32,836 nucleotides of DNA from Bacteroidales bacterium (GTDB lineage: Bacteria; Bacteroidota; Bacteroidia; Bacteroidales; UBA932): contig JAKSJY010000009.1 in NCBI GenBank assembly GCA_024402025.1, positions 1-32,836 of the forward strand. Reading direction: 5' to 3'. The notes beneath the pieces are model-generated. The model made no database searches, had not been told where the DNA came from, and saw only the letters and a program-made list of their open reading frames with translations. Positions within the stretch are counted from its first letter, which is position 1, and every line of letters begins with the position of its first letter. The translations under genes were made by a program, and so were the position numbers. This document shows, in pieces, positions 15,632 through 25,000 of this stretch.

Positions 15632-18526
15632 ATGAAAAGAATACTCTTTGCAATTTCAGCCGCAGCTCTCCTTGCAGGTTGCTGCAGCTATGAGACCGTC
15701 AAGGATGACCCTACCGGGGCCCGCATCTACACCCTCGACAATGGTCTGAAAGTTTACACCATCGTGAACAAGGATATGCCGCGCATTGATGCGCAGGTGG
15801 CTGTCAAGGTGGGAAGCAAGAACGATCCCCGCGAGACCACGGGACTCGCCCATTACTTCGAGCACCTTATGTTCAAGGGAACCGAGCAGTTCGGAACCCA
15901 GAACTACGAGGCCGAAAAGCCGCTTCTCGACAGCATCGAGGCCCTTTTCGAGGTTTATCGCAAGACTGAAGACCCCGTCGGGCGCAAGGCAATCTACAGC
16001 GTAATCGACTCCCTCTCCTACGAGGCTTCGAAGATATCCATCCCCAACGAGTCTGACCAGCTGATGGCCTGTATCGGAGCAAGCGGCACCAACGCATACA
16101 CGAGCTATGACGTTACCTGTTACGTGGAAAACATCCCCTCGAACCAGATCGAGCTCTGGGCCAAAATCCAGGCGGACCGCTTCCAGAACTGCGTTCTCCG
16201 CGGCTTCCACACCGAACTCGAGACTATCTACGAGGAGTTCAACATGTACAACGCCCAGGACCAGACCAAGTCCTTCAACGCCTTGTTCGAAGGACTCTTC
16301 GAGAATCATCCGTACAACACCGACGTTATCGGACTGCCCTCGCACCTCAAGAACCCGTCAATCACCAATGTCAAGAACTACCACGACCAGTGGTATGTAC
16401 CCAACAATATGGCGGTAGTGCTCGCGGGCGACTTCAAGCCTGCAAAGGCAGTAAGAATCGTAAAGAAATACTTCGGCGTGATGAAGCCCAACAAGGACCT
16501 CAAGAAGATGGAGTTCGAACCCGAAGAACCTATCTCCGCACCCATTGTAAAGACTGTTGTCGGCAACGAGTCCCCGAACATCATCCTCGGTTGGAGATTC
16601 CCGGGAGCCAATTCTCCTGAAAACATCGTGCTCCAGGCCTTCGCATACGTTCTCCAAAATGGAATGGCCGGACTTATCGACCTCGACGTAAACCAGCAGC
16701 AGAAGACACTCGGAATGTATTCCGGAGTGGAAGGACTCGCAGACTACAGCGTATTCCTCATCATGGGCGAACCAAAGCCCGGTCAGACCCTCGACCAGGT
16801 CAGGGACATCGCCCTCGAAGAGATTGAAAAGATCAAGGCCGGAGACTTCGACGAAGCCCTTCTCGAAGCAACCATCAACAATCTCAAGCTCAGTTTCATG
16901 CGCCGCATCGAGGACACCGGCAACCTTGCAAGCATGGCTGTCAACAGCTTCATCGACGACATCCCCTGGAGCGACGTCGTAAACGAGACCGAACAGCTCT
17001 CCAAGATCACCAAGGAGGACATCGTCAAGTTCGCCAATGAAAATTTCAAAGACAACTACGTATATGTCAAGAAACTTCAGGGCACACCCGAGGATGACGG
17101 ATCCAAGATTGACAAACCTGCCATCACCCCCATCTTCACCAACCGTGACACGGCCAGCACATTCCTTGTAAACGCACAGGCCGAGGCCGCTGCCGTCAAG
17201 CCCATCGAACCCGTATTCGTGGACTTCACGAAAGATATGGAGAAACTCGAAGCCAAGAGCGGCATCGAGGTGCTTTACAAAAAGAACGTCACCAACGGCA
17301 TCTTCGACCTGACTTACCTTTTCGAAACCGGAAGCTATGCGGACAAGGTTCTTTCCTTCGCCTGCGACTATCTGAATCTCGTCGGCACTTCAACAATGAC
17401 CCCTGAAGAGGTCAAAACCTACCTCTACGGACTTGCATCCACCATAGATGTCTCCTGCTCCGGGGAAAGGACCTACGTTTCGGTATCCGGACTCGCGGAG
17501 AATATGGAGGAAACAATGAAATTCCTCGAGAATTTCGTCGCTGACGCACAACCCAATCCCGAGGCCCTCGAGATGCTCAAGGCCAACACTCTCCAGGATC
17601 GCGCCAATGCGAAGACCAACCAGAGGGCAAATTCATCAAGGCTTCTCTCCTACGTGACCTACGGCCCCAAGAACCCGTACACCAATATCCTGAGCAACAA
17701 GGAAATAAAAGCTCTGACCGATGCGCAGCTCATCGAAAAGATCCACAATCTCTTCAATGCGGAGCACAAGGTGATGTACTACGGACCGATGGACAGCAAG
17801 GACATCGTAGAGACCATCAACGAAATCCACAACTGTCCCGAGCAGCTCGAACCGGTAGTGAAGGGCAACCCCTTCAAGGAGCAGATCACTGAAGGGAACA
17901 GCATAGTGATCGCGCCCTATGACGCCAACCAGTCCATCCTTTACGCCGTATCAAGCAAGGGTGAAAAATTCGACGTGCAGAAGTCCCCTGTCATCGAAAT
18001 GTTCAACGAGTACTTCGGCGGCGGAATGAACAGCATTGTATTCCAGGAAATGAGGGAGGCGCGCGGTCTCGCATACAGCGCATCCGCATACTACAGCGAG
18101 CCGTCAGACCTCGAGCACACGGCGCTGTTCCGTCAGTTCATCCAGACCCAGAACGACAAACTCGTGGATGCCCTCACCGCATTCGGGGAGATCACGAACA
18201 ATATTCCCGAATCCGACAAGGCCTTCGCCATTGCAAAGGAGAGCATCATCTCGAACCTGCGCACCCAGCGCACAGTCAAGGAAATGGTTCTCTGGTATTA
18301 CCTTGCATACGAGAAACTCGGGCTTGAGAGCGACCTCAACAAGGCAATTTATGAGAAGGTTCAGGGACTCACACTCGAGGATGTCCTCAAGTTCCAGCAG
18401 GAGAACATCAAGGACCGTGACTATACAATCGCCATCCTCGGACGCAGTTCAGACTTCGACATTAATGGTCTTTCCAAGTTCGGAACCGTCAAGAAGGTTA
18501 CCACCGAGGAGATCTTCGGATACTGA
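15632..18526 (+). CDS. M16-family zinc peptidase lipoprotein
   Basis: A 964-residue peptidase of the pitrilysin/insulinase family. The signal peptide MKRILFAISAAALLAGC carries a lipobox (LAGC, Cys17), so it is probably lipid-anchored in the periplasm or outer membrane. The inverted zinc motif HYFEH lies at 74-78, with the third ligand in ETIYEEF near residues 201-202. The second half repeats the M16 fold without the zinc motif and contains EMREARGLAYSASAYY, the Arg/Tyr segment of the inactive partner half that completes the substrate chamber. Full-length two-half enzymes degrade peptides inside a closed clam-shell. The open frame extends back through the tRNA to 15560, so ATG 15632 is clearly the start. 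It appears to be a single-gene transcript; its stop is 10 bases from the convergent Abi_2 gene stop. Confidence 0.93.
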   Translation: MKRILFAISAAALLAGCCSYETVKDDPTGARIYTLDNGLKVYTIVNKDMPRIDAQVAVKVGSKNDPRETTGLAHYFEHLMFKGTEQFGTQNYEAEKPLLDSIEALFEVYRKTEDPVGRKAIYSVIDSLSYEASKISIPNESDQLMACIGASGTNAYTSYDVTCYVENIPSNQIELWAKIQADRFQNCVLRGFHTELETIYEEFNMYNAQDQTKSFNALFEGLFENHPYNTDVIGLPSHLKNPSITNVKNYHDQWYVPNNMAVVLAGDFKPAKAVRIVKKYFGVMKPNKDLKKMEFEPEEPISAPIVKTVVGNESPNIILGWRFPGANSPENIVLQAFAYVLQNGMAGLIDLDVNQQQKTLGMYSGVEGLADYSVFLIMGEPKPGQTLDQVRDIALEEIEKIKAGDFDEALLEATINNLKLSFMRRIEDTGNLASMAVNSFIDDIPWSDVVNETEQLSKITKEDIVKFANENFKDNYVYVKKLQGTPEDDGSKIDKPAITPIFTNRDTASTFLVNAQAEAAAVKPIEPVFVDFTKDMEKLEAKSGIEVLYKKNVTNGIFDLTYLFETGSYADKVLSFACDYLNLVGTSTMTPEEVKTYLYGLASTIDVSCSGERTYVSVSGLAENMEETMKFLENFVADAQPNPEALEMLKANTLQDRANAKTNQRANSSRLLSYVTYGPKNPYTNILSNKEIKALTDAQLIEKIHNLFNAEHKVMYYGPMDSKDIVETINEIHNCPEQLEPVVKGNPFKEQITEGNSIVIAPYDANQSILYAVSSKGEKFDVQKSPVIEMFNEYFGGGMNSIVFQEMREARGLAYSASAYYSEPSDLEHTALFRQFIQTQNDKLVDALTAFGEITNNIPESDKAFAIAKESIISNLRTQRTVKEMVLWYYLAYEKLGLESDLNKAIYEKVQGLTLEDVLKFQQENIKDRDYTIAILGRSSDFDINGLSKFGTVKKVTTEEIFGY

Positions 18527-18536
18527 TACATTCTTT

Positions 18537-19439
18537 CTACCAGACTCTCCAGAAGGGGTCGCTGCGCCAGTTCTTCGGGAAACCCATATATGACTCCTCG
18601 TCGATGACATCGAAGCCGTCTATCAGGTTACGGAGTTTGACGGCAAAATTGTTGTCCGGCTTGATGGTGTTCAGAAGGTACTTCAGAACGCAAAGGGTGA
18701 AATACAGGCGGTGAGGGTCTCCGAACCCGTCCTCCGGGACCAGATCTCTTGCGGTGTACGGTTCAAGACCGGTCACCGCAAGTCTCTTGTTCCAAAGACG
18801 GTTGTGATGCGCGCAGTAATTGCGCACATACACCAGATGCTGGATCCAGGACAGCAGAGTCGCCTCGCTGACGCCATAGTAGTCGGCAATCCTGGACTTC
18901 ACGGGACTGGGTCTCATATCAGCATAGATGAAGGCAAGTGTCCCCATCGAAGTAGCCTCAAGCGCAAGCCAGCAGGGAGGGAATTTCGTGGAATACTTTT
19001 CCCTGAAACGCACGATGGTGTCATTGTCCGACCTGTTCAACTCCCCCAGGATACGCCTCAGCAGTGCCTCGTGCTCACGCGGGTTCTTGAAATAATCGGG
19101 ATTGGTGTACCAATAGCCGTTTTCCGACCCCGAAGTGGCATAGGCGATATGGGTTCTGAGAGATATCTCGAACTTCTCCATTTCGTGGAAAATCAGTTCC
19201 CTGATACGTCTGTCGAAGCCGTAAAGGGCATAAGCCTGCTCGAAAGTGGCACCCTGTCTGAAACGGTGCTCGTCGCGGCTGTCCATCAATGGAATCAGGT
19301 AACTCTTCAGCCTGGAATAGCTGACATTGGTGAGGATATTCCTTGCGGACCTCTCGTCACCAATTTCCAACCCCTGGCCGCGGAGCATCCCGATCAACTC
19401 GTCTACCGACTTGTACTGTCCTGTGAATTCCGATTTCAT
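18537..19439 (-). CDS. Abi_2 (AbiD/AbiF-like) protein with a HEPN RNase motif
   Basis: A 300-residue protein of the Abi_2 family. The N-terminus (KSVDELIGMLRGQGLEI, then SYSRLKSYLIPL) and the FDRRIRELIFHEMEKFEISLRTHIAY helix are typical. The RNYCAHHNRLWN segment at 206-217 holds the HEPN RxxxxH motif (Arg206, His211), which in this superfamily forms the metal-independent RNase site. Known Abi_2 proteins are linked to abortive phage infection; the RNA target here is unknown. No toxin partner or antitoxin is adjacent. Its ATG overlaps the stop of the upstream flavoprotein gene by four bases, so it is the last gene of the tsaD transcript. It converges on the M16 gene with 10 bases between stops. 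Base composition looks like its neighbours, so recent transfer is not obvious. Confidence 0.88.
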   Translation of the reverse strand: MKSEFTGQYKSVDELIGMLRGQGLEIGDERSARNILTNVSYSRLKSYLIPLMDSRDEHRFRQGATFEQAYALYGFDRRIRELIFHEMEKFEISLRTHIAYATSGSENGYWYTNPDYFKNPREHEALLRRILGELNRSDNDTIVRFREKYSTKFPPCWLALEATSMGTLAFIYADMRPSPVKSRIADYYGVSEATLLSWIQHLVYVRNYCAHHNRLWNKRLAVTGLEPYTARDLVPEDGFGDPHRLYFTLCVLKYLLNTIKPDNNFAVKLRNLIDGFDVIDEESYMGFPKNWRSDPFWRVW

Positions 19440-20983
19440 ATCTGGTTTTTCAGTTTGTCATATGCAGCCTGCGCGCAGCGGATTCCGTCGATTGCGGAAG
19501 ACACTATGCCTCCGGAATATCCTGCGCCCTCCCCGCAAGGGAATACTCCCGGCATCGAAACATATTCGAGAGTCTGCGGATTGCGCGGTATCCTCACCGG
19601 CGAAGACGTCCTGGATTCGACTCCGAGGAGAAGGGCTTCGTTGGTATAATAACCCGGAACGGGCACTCCGGGAAAGGCCTGTCTCAAGGATGAAGCCACC
19701 ACTTCCGGCAGCACATCCGCAAGATTGCAGGAATATGTCCCCGGATGGTAGGAGGTATCCGGCAGGGATGAAGACATCCTGCCTTTGCAGAAATCCACCA
19801 TACGCTGGGCAGGCGCGCACAAAGGATGCATACCCGGATGGAGCCTCGCTCCCATATCGTAGCAGCGCCGCTCGACATCCCTCTGAAAATCCATCAGTCC
19901 CAACGGGCTCTTTGCGCAACTGACATCCCCCGGTTCTATCTGGACCACCACACCGGCATTCGCCCATTTCGAATTTCGCGCCGAATTCGACATCCCGTTC
20001 AGCACCACAGTCCCGGCCTGTGTCGAAGAAGGCACCAGAATACCGCCGGGGCACATGCAGAAAGAGAACACTCCCCTGCCACCAACCTGACGGACAAACG
20101 AATATTCGGCCGCAGGCACACCCTCCCGCCACGCTCCGCTGTACTGCGCCCTGTTGATTATGCTTTGCGGATGCTCGCAGCGCACCCCGAGTGCAAAGCC
20201 TTTCTGCTCGAGGCTGCCTCCCTCGGAAAGCAGCATCTCATATATATCCCTCGCAGAATGCCCTGTGGCGAGGACAACTGCACCCGAGACATAACTCTTT
20301 CCATCACTGCAATGAACTCTCCACCCCTCAGGGCATTTCTCAAGAGCGTCCACCCTGCTTTGGAAATGATACTCCCCGCCGTGGGCCACTATGCACTTGC
20401 GTATGTTTTCCACCACAACCGGCAACTTGTCGGAGCCTATGTGCGGATGGGCGTCATACAAAATCGATTCATCGGCCCCGAAGGCAACCAGTTGGCAAAG
20501 CACCTCGCGGTTGTCCCCCCTCTTGGACGAGCGGGTAAAAAGCTTCCCGTCGGAAAACGTTCCGGCGCCACCCTCCCCGAAGCAGTAGTTCGAATCCGGA
20601 TCGACGGCCCCGCTGCGGGAAAGCGCAGCCACATCGAATTTCCTCGAGTGCACGTCGCGGCCACGTTCCAGCACCACCGGCTTCAGTCCCAGGGACAGCA
20701 ACTTGAGTGAGGCAAACATCCCTGCGGGACCCGCACCGACGACTATTACGCTGCACGCATCGGCAACGTCCCCATACTTCGGGACTTCACATCTGCAAAC
20801 CTCTTCCCCGGGAAGATACACATCCACCTGGTATCTGTACGTCGGAGTGCGGCGGCAGTCCACCGAACGCTTTACAAGCACGGTACGTATATCGCTGCGG
20901 GCAAGTTGTTTCTTTACCCTGAGGTCGATTTCCACGGGCCCCAGAGGATGCATCAGGTCGGATGTGAATTCCAGCCTGGTCAT
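19436..20983 (-). CDS. FAD-dependent dehydrogenase, COG2509-like
   Basis: A 515-residue flavoprotein. About 75 N-terminal residues precede the dinucleotide-binding fold, including TRYRYQVDVYL-like strands, and are typical of this family. GAGPAG at 83-88 in VIVVGAGPAGMF binds FAD. GEGGAGTFSDGKL at 136-148 is the family hallmark. VLATGHSARDIYEML and the C-terminal VFPCGEGAGYSGGIVSSAIDG complete the FAD site. The family is widespread in Bacteroidetes and Firmicutes, but its reaction is not established. The ATG is three bases after the tsaD stop, and the TGA overlaps the Abi_2 ATG by four bases. It is therefore the middle gene of a three-gene minus-strand operon. Confidence 0.9.
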   Translation of the reverse strand: MTRLEFTSDLMHPLGPVEIDLRVKKQLARSDIRTVLVKRSVDCRRTPTYRYQVDVYLPGEEVCRCEVPKYGDVADACSVIVVGAGPAGMFASLKLLSLGLKPVVLERGRDVHSRKFDVAALSRSGAVDPDSNYCFGEGGAGTFSDGKLFTRSSKRGDNREVLCQLVAFGADESILYDAHPHIGSDKLPVVVENIRKCIVAHGGEYHFQSRVDALEKCPEGWRVHCSDGKSYVSGAVVLATGHSARDIYEMLLSEGGSLEQKGFALGVRCEHPQSIINRAQYSGAWREGVPAAEYSFVRQVGGRGVFSFCMCPGGILVPSSTQAGTVVLNGMSNSARNSKWANAGVVVQIEPGDVSCAKSPLGLMDFQRDVERRCYDMGARLHPGMHPLCAPAQRMVDFCKGRMSSSLPDTSYHPGTYSCNLADVLPEVVASSLRQAFPGVPVPGYYTNEALLLGVESRTSSPVRIPRNPQTLEYVSMPGVFPCGEGAGYSGGIVSSAIDGIRCAQAAYDKLKNQI

Positions 20984-20986
20984 ACG

Positions 20987-22009
20987 CTAGAAATCGGCGA
21001 TTCTCGAAACGGGAGCCGCATCCAAAGGCATACGTTCCCCGTTCAGGTAATGGAAATACCCGGCAATCGCAATCATCGCGGCATTGTCGGTAGTGAACTT
21101 GAATTCGGGAAGATATACGTTCCATCCCCTCCTGGCGCCTTCTTCCACCAGACGTGCGCGCACTGCGCTGTTGGCAGAAACGCCGCCGCCGATGGTCATC
21201 TCCCTGATGCCGGTCTGCTTTGCGGCCTTGATGAATTTGTCGAAAAGAATGTCCACCAGGGTTTTCTGGAAAGAGGCACAGATATCCTCCTTGTTCTTCT
21301 CCATGAAATCAGGGTCAAGAGCGATCTTGTCCCTTACAAAATAGAGAAGGGACGTCTTCACTCCGCTGAAACTGTAATCGAGTCCGGGAATATGGGGTTT
21401 TGCGAACTGGAAACGCTTCGGGTCCCCGTTTGCGGCGAGCCTGTCGATGATGGGACCTCCGGGATAGCCCAGACCCATCATCTTGGAACACTTGTCAAAG
21501 GCCTCTCCGACTGCGTCGTCTATAGTCTGGCCCAGAATCTCGAAATCCAGGGGCGAATTCACCTTCACGATCTGCGAGTTGCCTCCGGAAATGAGCAGAC
21601 ACAGATACGGGAACGACGGCTCACGTACAGGCACATCCTTCTGGCGCACGAAATTTGCAAGAACGTGGCCCTGGAGATGGTTCACGTCAATCAAAGGAAT
21701 GTCAAGGGCAAGTCCCATAGCCTTTGCGAACGACGTTCCCACCAGCAGGGAGCCTAGCAGCCCGGGGCCGCGCGTGAAAGCGATGGCAGTAAGTTCCTCC
21801 GGCTTGACTCCGGCTCTGGAAAGCGCTTCGCTCACGACGGGAACAATGTTTTGCTCGTGTGCACGGGATGCCAGTTCGGGCACCACTCCGCCAAACGACT
21901 TGTGGACAGCCTGACTCGCTATCACGTTCGAAAGGAGTACGCGGTCCGCAATGACGGCAGCCGAAGTGTCGTCGCAGGATGATTCGATTCCGAGGATGAT
22001 ATCTGCCAT
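20987..22009 (-). CDS. tsaD: tRNA N6-threonylcarbamoyladenosine transferase TsaD
   Basis: A 340-residue Kae1/Qri7/YgjD protein that transfers threonylcarbamoyl to A37 of tRNAs reading ANN codons, together with TsaB and TsaE. It starts MADIILGIESSCDDTSAAV, the standard N-terminus. HLQGH at 111-115 holds the metal-binding histidines, and GGVSANSAVRARL near residue 262 is the C-terminal ASKHA nucleotide-binding signature. Length is normal. An extension of the frame to 22036 is unlikely, because the -7 box lies at 22034-22041. It is the first gene of the minus-strand operon tsaD, FAD dehydrogenase, Abi_2, and is divergent from tamB across 75 bases. Confidence 0.97.
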   Translation of the reverse strand: MADIILGIESSCDDTSAAVIADRVLLSNVIASQAVHKSFGGVVPELASRAHEQNIVPVVSEALSRAGVKPEELTAIAFTRGPGLLGSLLVGTSFAKAMGLALDIPLIDVNHLQGHVLANFVRQKDVPVREPSFPYLCLLISGGNSQIVKVNSPLDFEILGQTIDDAVGEAFDKCSKMMGLGYPGGPIIDRLAANGDPKRFQFAKPHIPGLDYSFSGVKTSLLYFVRDKIALDPDFMEKNKEDICASFQKTLVDILFDKFIKAAKQTGIREMTIGGGVSANSAVRARLVEEGARRGWNVYLPEFKFTTDNAAMIAIAGYFHYLNGERMPLDAAPVSRIADF

Positions 22010-22033
22010 TGGAAAAGCTTGTTTTAAGCCCTG

Positions 22034-22041
22034 CAAAGATA
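22034..22041 (-). promoter_or_regulatory. -7 promoter box for the tsaD operon
   Basis: Read on the minus strand it is TATCTTTG, an exact TAnnTTTG match. The predicted start is near 22029, giving a leader of about 20 bases. The -33 region is AT-rich without a clear TTG. Confidence 0.55.
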
Positions 22042-22064
22042 AGAAATATTTGAGCTATTTTTAT

Positions 22065-22072
22065 TAAATTTG
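22065..22072 (+). promoter_or_regulatory. -7 promoter box for the tamB operon
   Basis: TAAATTTG matches the consensus. The predicted start near 22077 leaves a leader of about eight bases before the tamB ATG. The two divergent -7 boxes of this intergenic region are only 23 bases apart, so the two promoters probably interfere. Confidence 0.55.
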
Positions 22073-22084
22073 TAGGTCTGGAAT

Positions 22085-25000
22085 ATGAAGAAAGGCACTG
22101 ATGCAAAACGACTCGCCCTGCGGATACCGGCAGTGTTGCTGCTGGTTGCGGTGCTGTGCCTTTTCCTCCTCGAAAACGGGAAGGTCCAGACGGCACTTGT
22201 TCGCCGGGCCATCTCATCCATCGAGAACGAGCATATGCGCATACAGGTCGGTTCGATAAAGGTTGTCCCCTTCTCCGTAATAATCGTCGACGACATACTC
22301 GTAACGGACGCGGACCCCTATCTGGACGACCCCTTCGGCCGGGGATACTCCCACACCGACACTCTTTTCTGCGCCGGACGCATATGCGCCACCTTCAATC
22401 TCAAGGGCCTCACGGCAAAAGACCACCTGCGCCTTGGCAGGGTCCGCGTGGACGACTGCTCGTACTTTCTTCAAATGGAACCCTGGGGCAAGGACAGAAG
22501 AAGGGCCATCGGGACACTCGGAAGGTGTCTGAACTCTCCGCCACCCTCTGAAACCCACGTTGAAGCCGGCGACCTGTTCGAGATCAGGAAGGCCGAAATG
22601 AACAATTTCCGCTTTACAATGCGCACTTTCTCCACGCCCAAACCCCCTTACGGCGGCTCGGGCGTGAACTGGGGATTCATTGACGCAAGGGCATCCAAAC
22701 TTAAGGCCCACGGAATAGCTTTTCTGGACAGCCGCCTGAACGCAATCATAGATTTCTGCTCGTTTTCGGAAGTCAACGGGCCCTCCGGCACGATAAGCGA
22801 TGCCACCATTCGAGTCGGAATGGGTGAAGCCACCGTAAGAGGAATGACTTTCACCGATGCCGAATCCGAACTCCACGTGGACGAATACAAAATGAGCTAT
22901 CCCAATCCGTACGCATTCCAGGACTTCCCCGACTCTGTAAGGATAGATGCCCTGGTGACGGACTCGCACCTGACGCTCAGGACTCTGTCATCCTTTATCG
23001 GAGGAATGGACAATGTTCCGCTGGGCTTTGACGTGGAGAGGTTCGTTGCAGGCGGCACCGTGAACGATATGCACATCCTCGAAGCCAGAGCCGTGGAAGA
23101 CAGCGGCATAGGCATCGACATTGAAGCTGTGGTACGCAATCTCTTCAAGGACATCCCTCTGGAATTCTCCCTGAATCCCAGAGACATAAGGTTCACGACA
23201 GCGCAGCTGGAAAATGCGGTCGGAAGGGTGACAGGCCAACCTGCAGGAATATCGGAACTTGCTCCCGGCCACACGATAGACCTCAAGTTCAACTCCGGAG
23301 GCACATTCGAGAAATTCGATTTCAGTGCAGAAGCGACGATGGACGGTGGAAAAGTCGGTGCCGATATGAATTTCCGCAAGCTGCCGCGGGGCAACGGAAT
23401 CTCCCTCGCAGGCAATGTTTCATTGGATGAGGTCGACCTCGGGGTCATTTCAGGGAACAATGCCCTCGGACGCGCCACCCTGCACTTCGACGGAAGTTCC
23501 ATATTCGGCAAAAACACACGGGTAAAGGTAAGCAATCTGGAAGTCGACAAACTTACGGCTCTCGGATATGCCTATTCTGGCATTTCCGGCAACGGAATCT
23601 TCACCGGGAAACGCTTCGACGGAAAAATAGTCAGCCGCGATCCAAACCTGAACTTCATATTCCAGGGTATTTTCGATTTCGCGGAACACAGCAGCGACAA
23701 ACTCTACAAGTTTTTCGCTACAATTGCCTACGCCGACCTCAAAGCATTGAACCTGGACAAGTCCCACTCCGTCTCCGAGCTTTCCACAGGTGTGATAAGC
23801 GCCAACCTCAGAAGTATGGACAAGGGCAACGCGCTGGTGGGAGAAGCATCCGCAAAAGGCCTGCAGTTCACTGACAATTCCGGACACCACGACCTGGGAG
23901 ACATTACGGTAACATCCCAGATTACCCCGGACGCATACAGGGTCCAGCTAGAATCCCCCTTTGCAAAAGGAGGATATATCGGCAACGGAAGTTTCTCGGA
24001 TGTCATAGGAAGCATAGTTTCATCTTCCCTGGAACGCGAACTCCCCTCCCTGTTCACGGGAAACAGAAAAAGAACCGGGGCCGTGGGGGATACAATGTTC
24101 AACCTGAGGCTGGACATGCACGACTCAAATAACCTGTTGTCGCTCATCAAACCGGGACTCTATATCGCGGACGGAACATCGTTGACCGCAAGCATGGATT
24201 CAAGCGGAGTGATTGTATCCTCCATCGAATCCCCGAGAATCGCGATGGGAGAAAGCTACATAAAGAATCTCCGGTTCAAAGCCGACAACTCGCAGCACAG
24301 GGTAAACGTCAGACTTCGCGGCGACGAGACGAAGGCCGGGCCGTTCCAGCTGCTCAATACAAGTTTTGATGCAACGGCCCACGACGATGCTCTCACCGCG
24401 AATCTCGACTATGCGGCAAGCGGCAGCGATGACTACGGAAAGTTGAACCTGATCGGGGAATTCAGCAGTGACAGGCACAAATCCCTCCTCGTCGACATCA
24501 GGAACAACGGCAGTGAACTTTGCATCAACGGTCAGGACTGGGACATGTCGCCCTGGAACATAAGAATGACGGGGAACGGAACCGAAATCAACGGATTCAG
24601 GCTCGCTTCCGGCTCCCAGGAAATAATTGCCGAAGGATTATTGTCGAAAAACGAGACTGGCTTGTTTGAGATGGATATCAACAGTCTCGACCTCGGAATC
24701 CTCGCCGTAGTTCCGAATATAGGAATCGGACTTGGCGGACAGTTCAACGCCGATGCAAGAATAGTCAGCCCGAGAAGCGGAATTTCCGGCATAAACGCCG
24801 ACATCTCCGTCAAGGACCTCACCGTCAACGGAGAGAAATCCGGGGACCTGGCAGGCAGGGCCGGCTTCACAGGTGACAATGCGCTGGAAATTCATCTTGA
24901 CGGAATCGACCCGCAGGGAAGAAACGGCCTCACCGCAGATGCAAGCCTGCATATGGACACCAAGGACATCAACGGCTCCGCAACCTTCGACGGATTCGAC

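Noticed and set aside
19430..19445. A structured RNA beside the Abi_2 gene
   Set aside because: The gene start overlaps the upstream coding region and its end is 10 bases from the M16 stop, so no space exists for an RNA gene.
19826..20710. A 294-residue open frame antisense to the FAD dehydrogenase gene
   Set aside because: The real flavoprotein motifs are on the minus strand, and the plus-strand product is His/Arg/Pro-rich without a recognisable domain.
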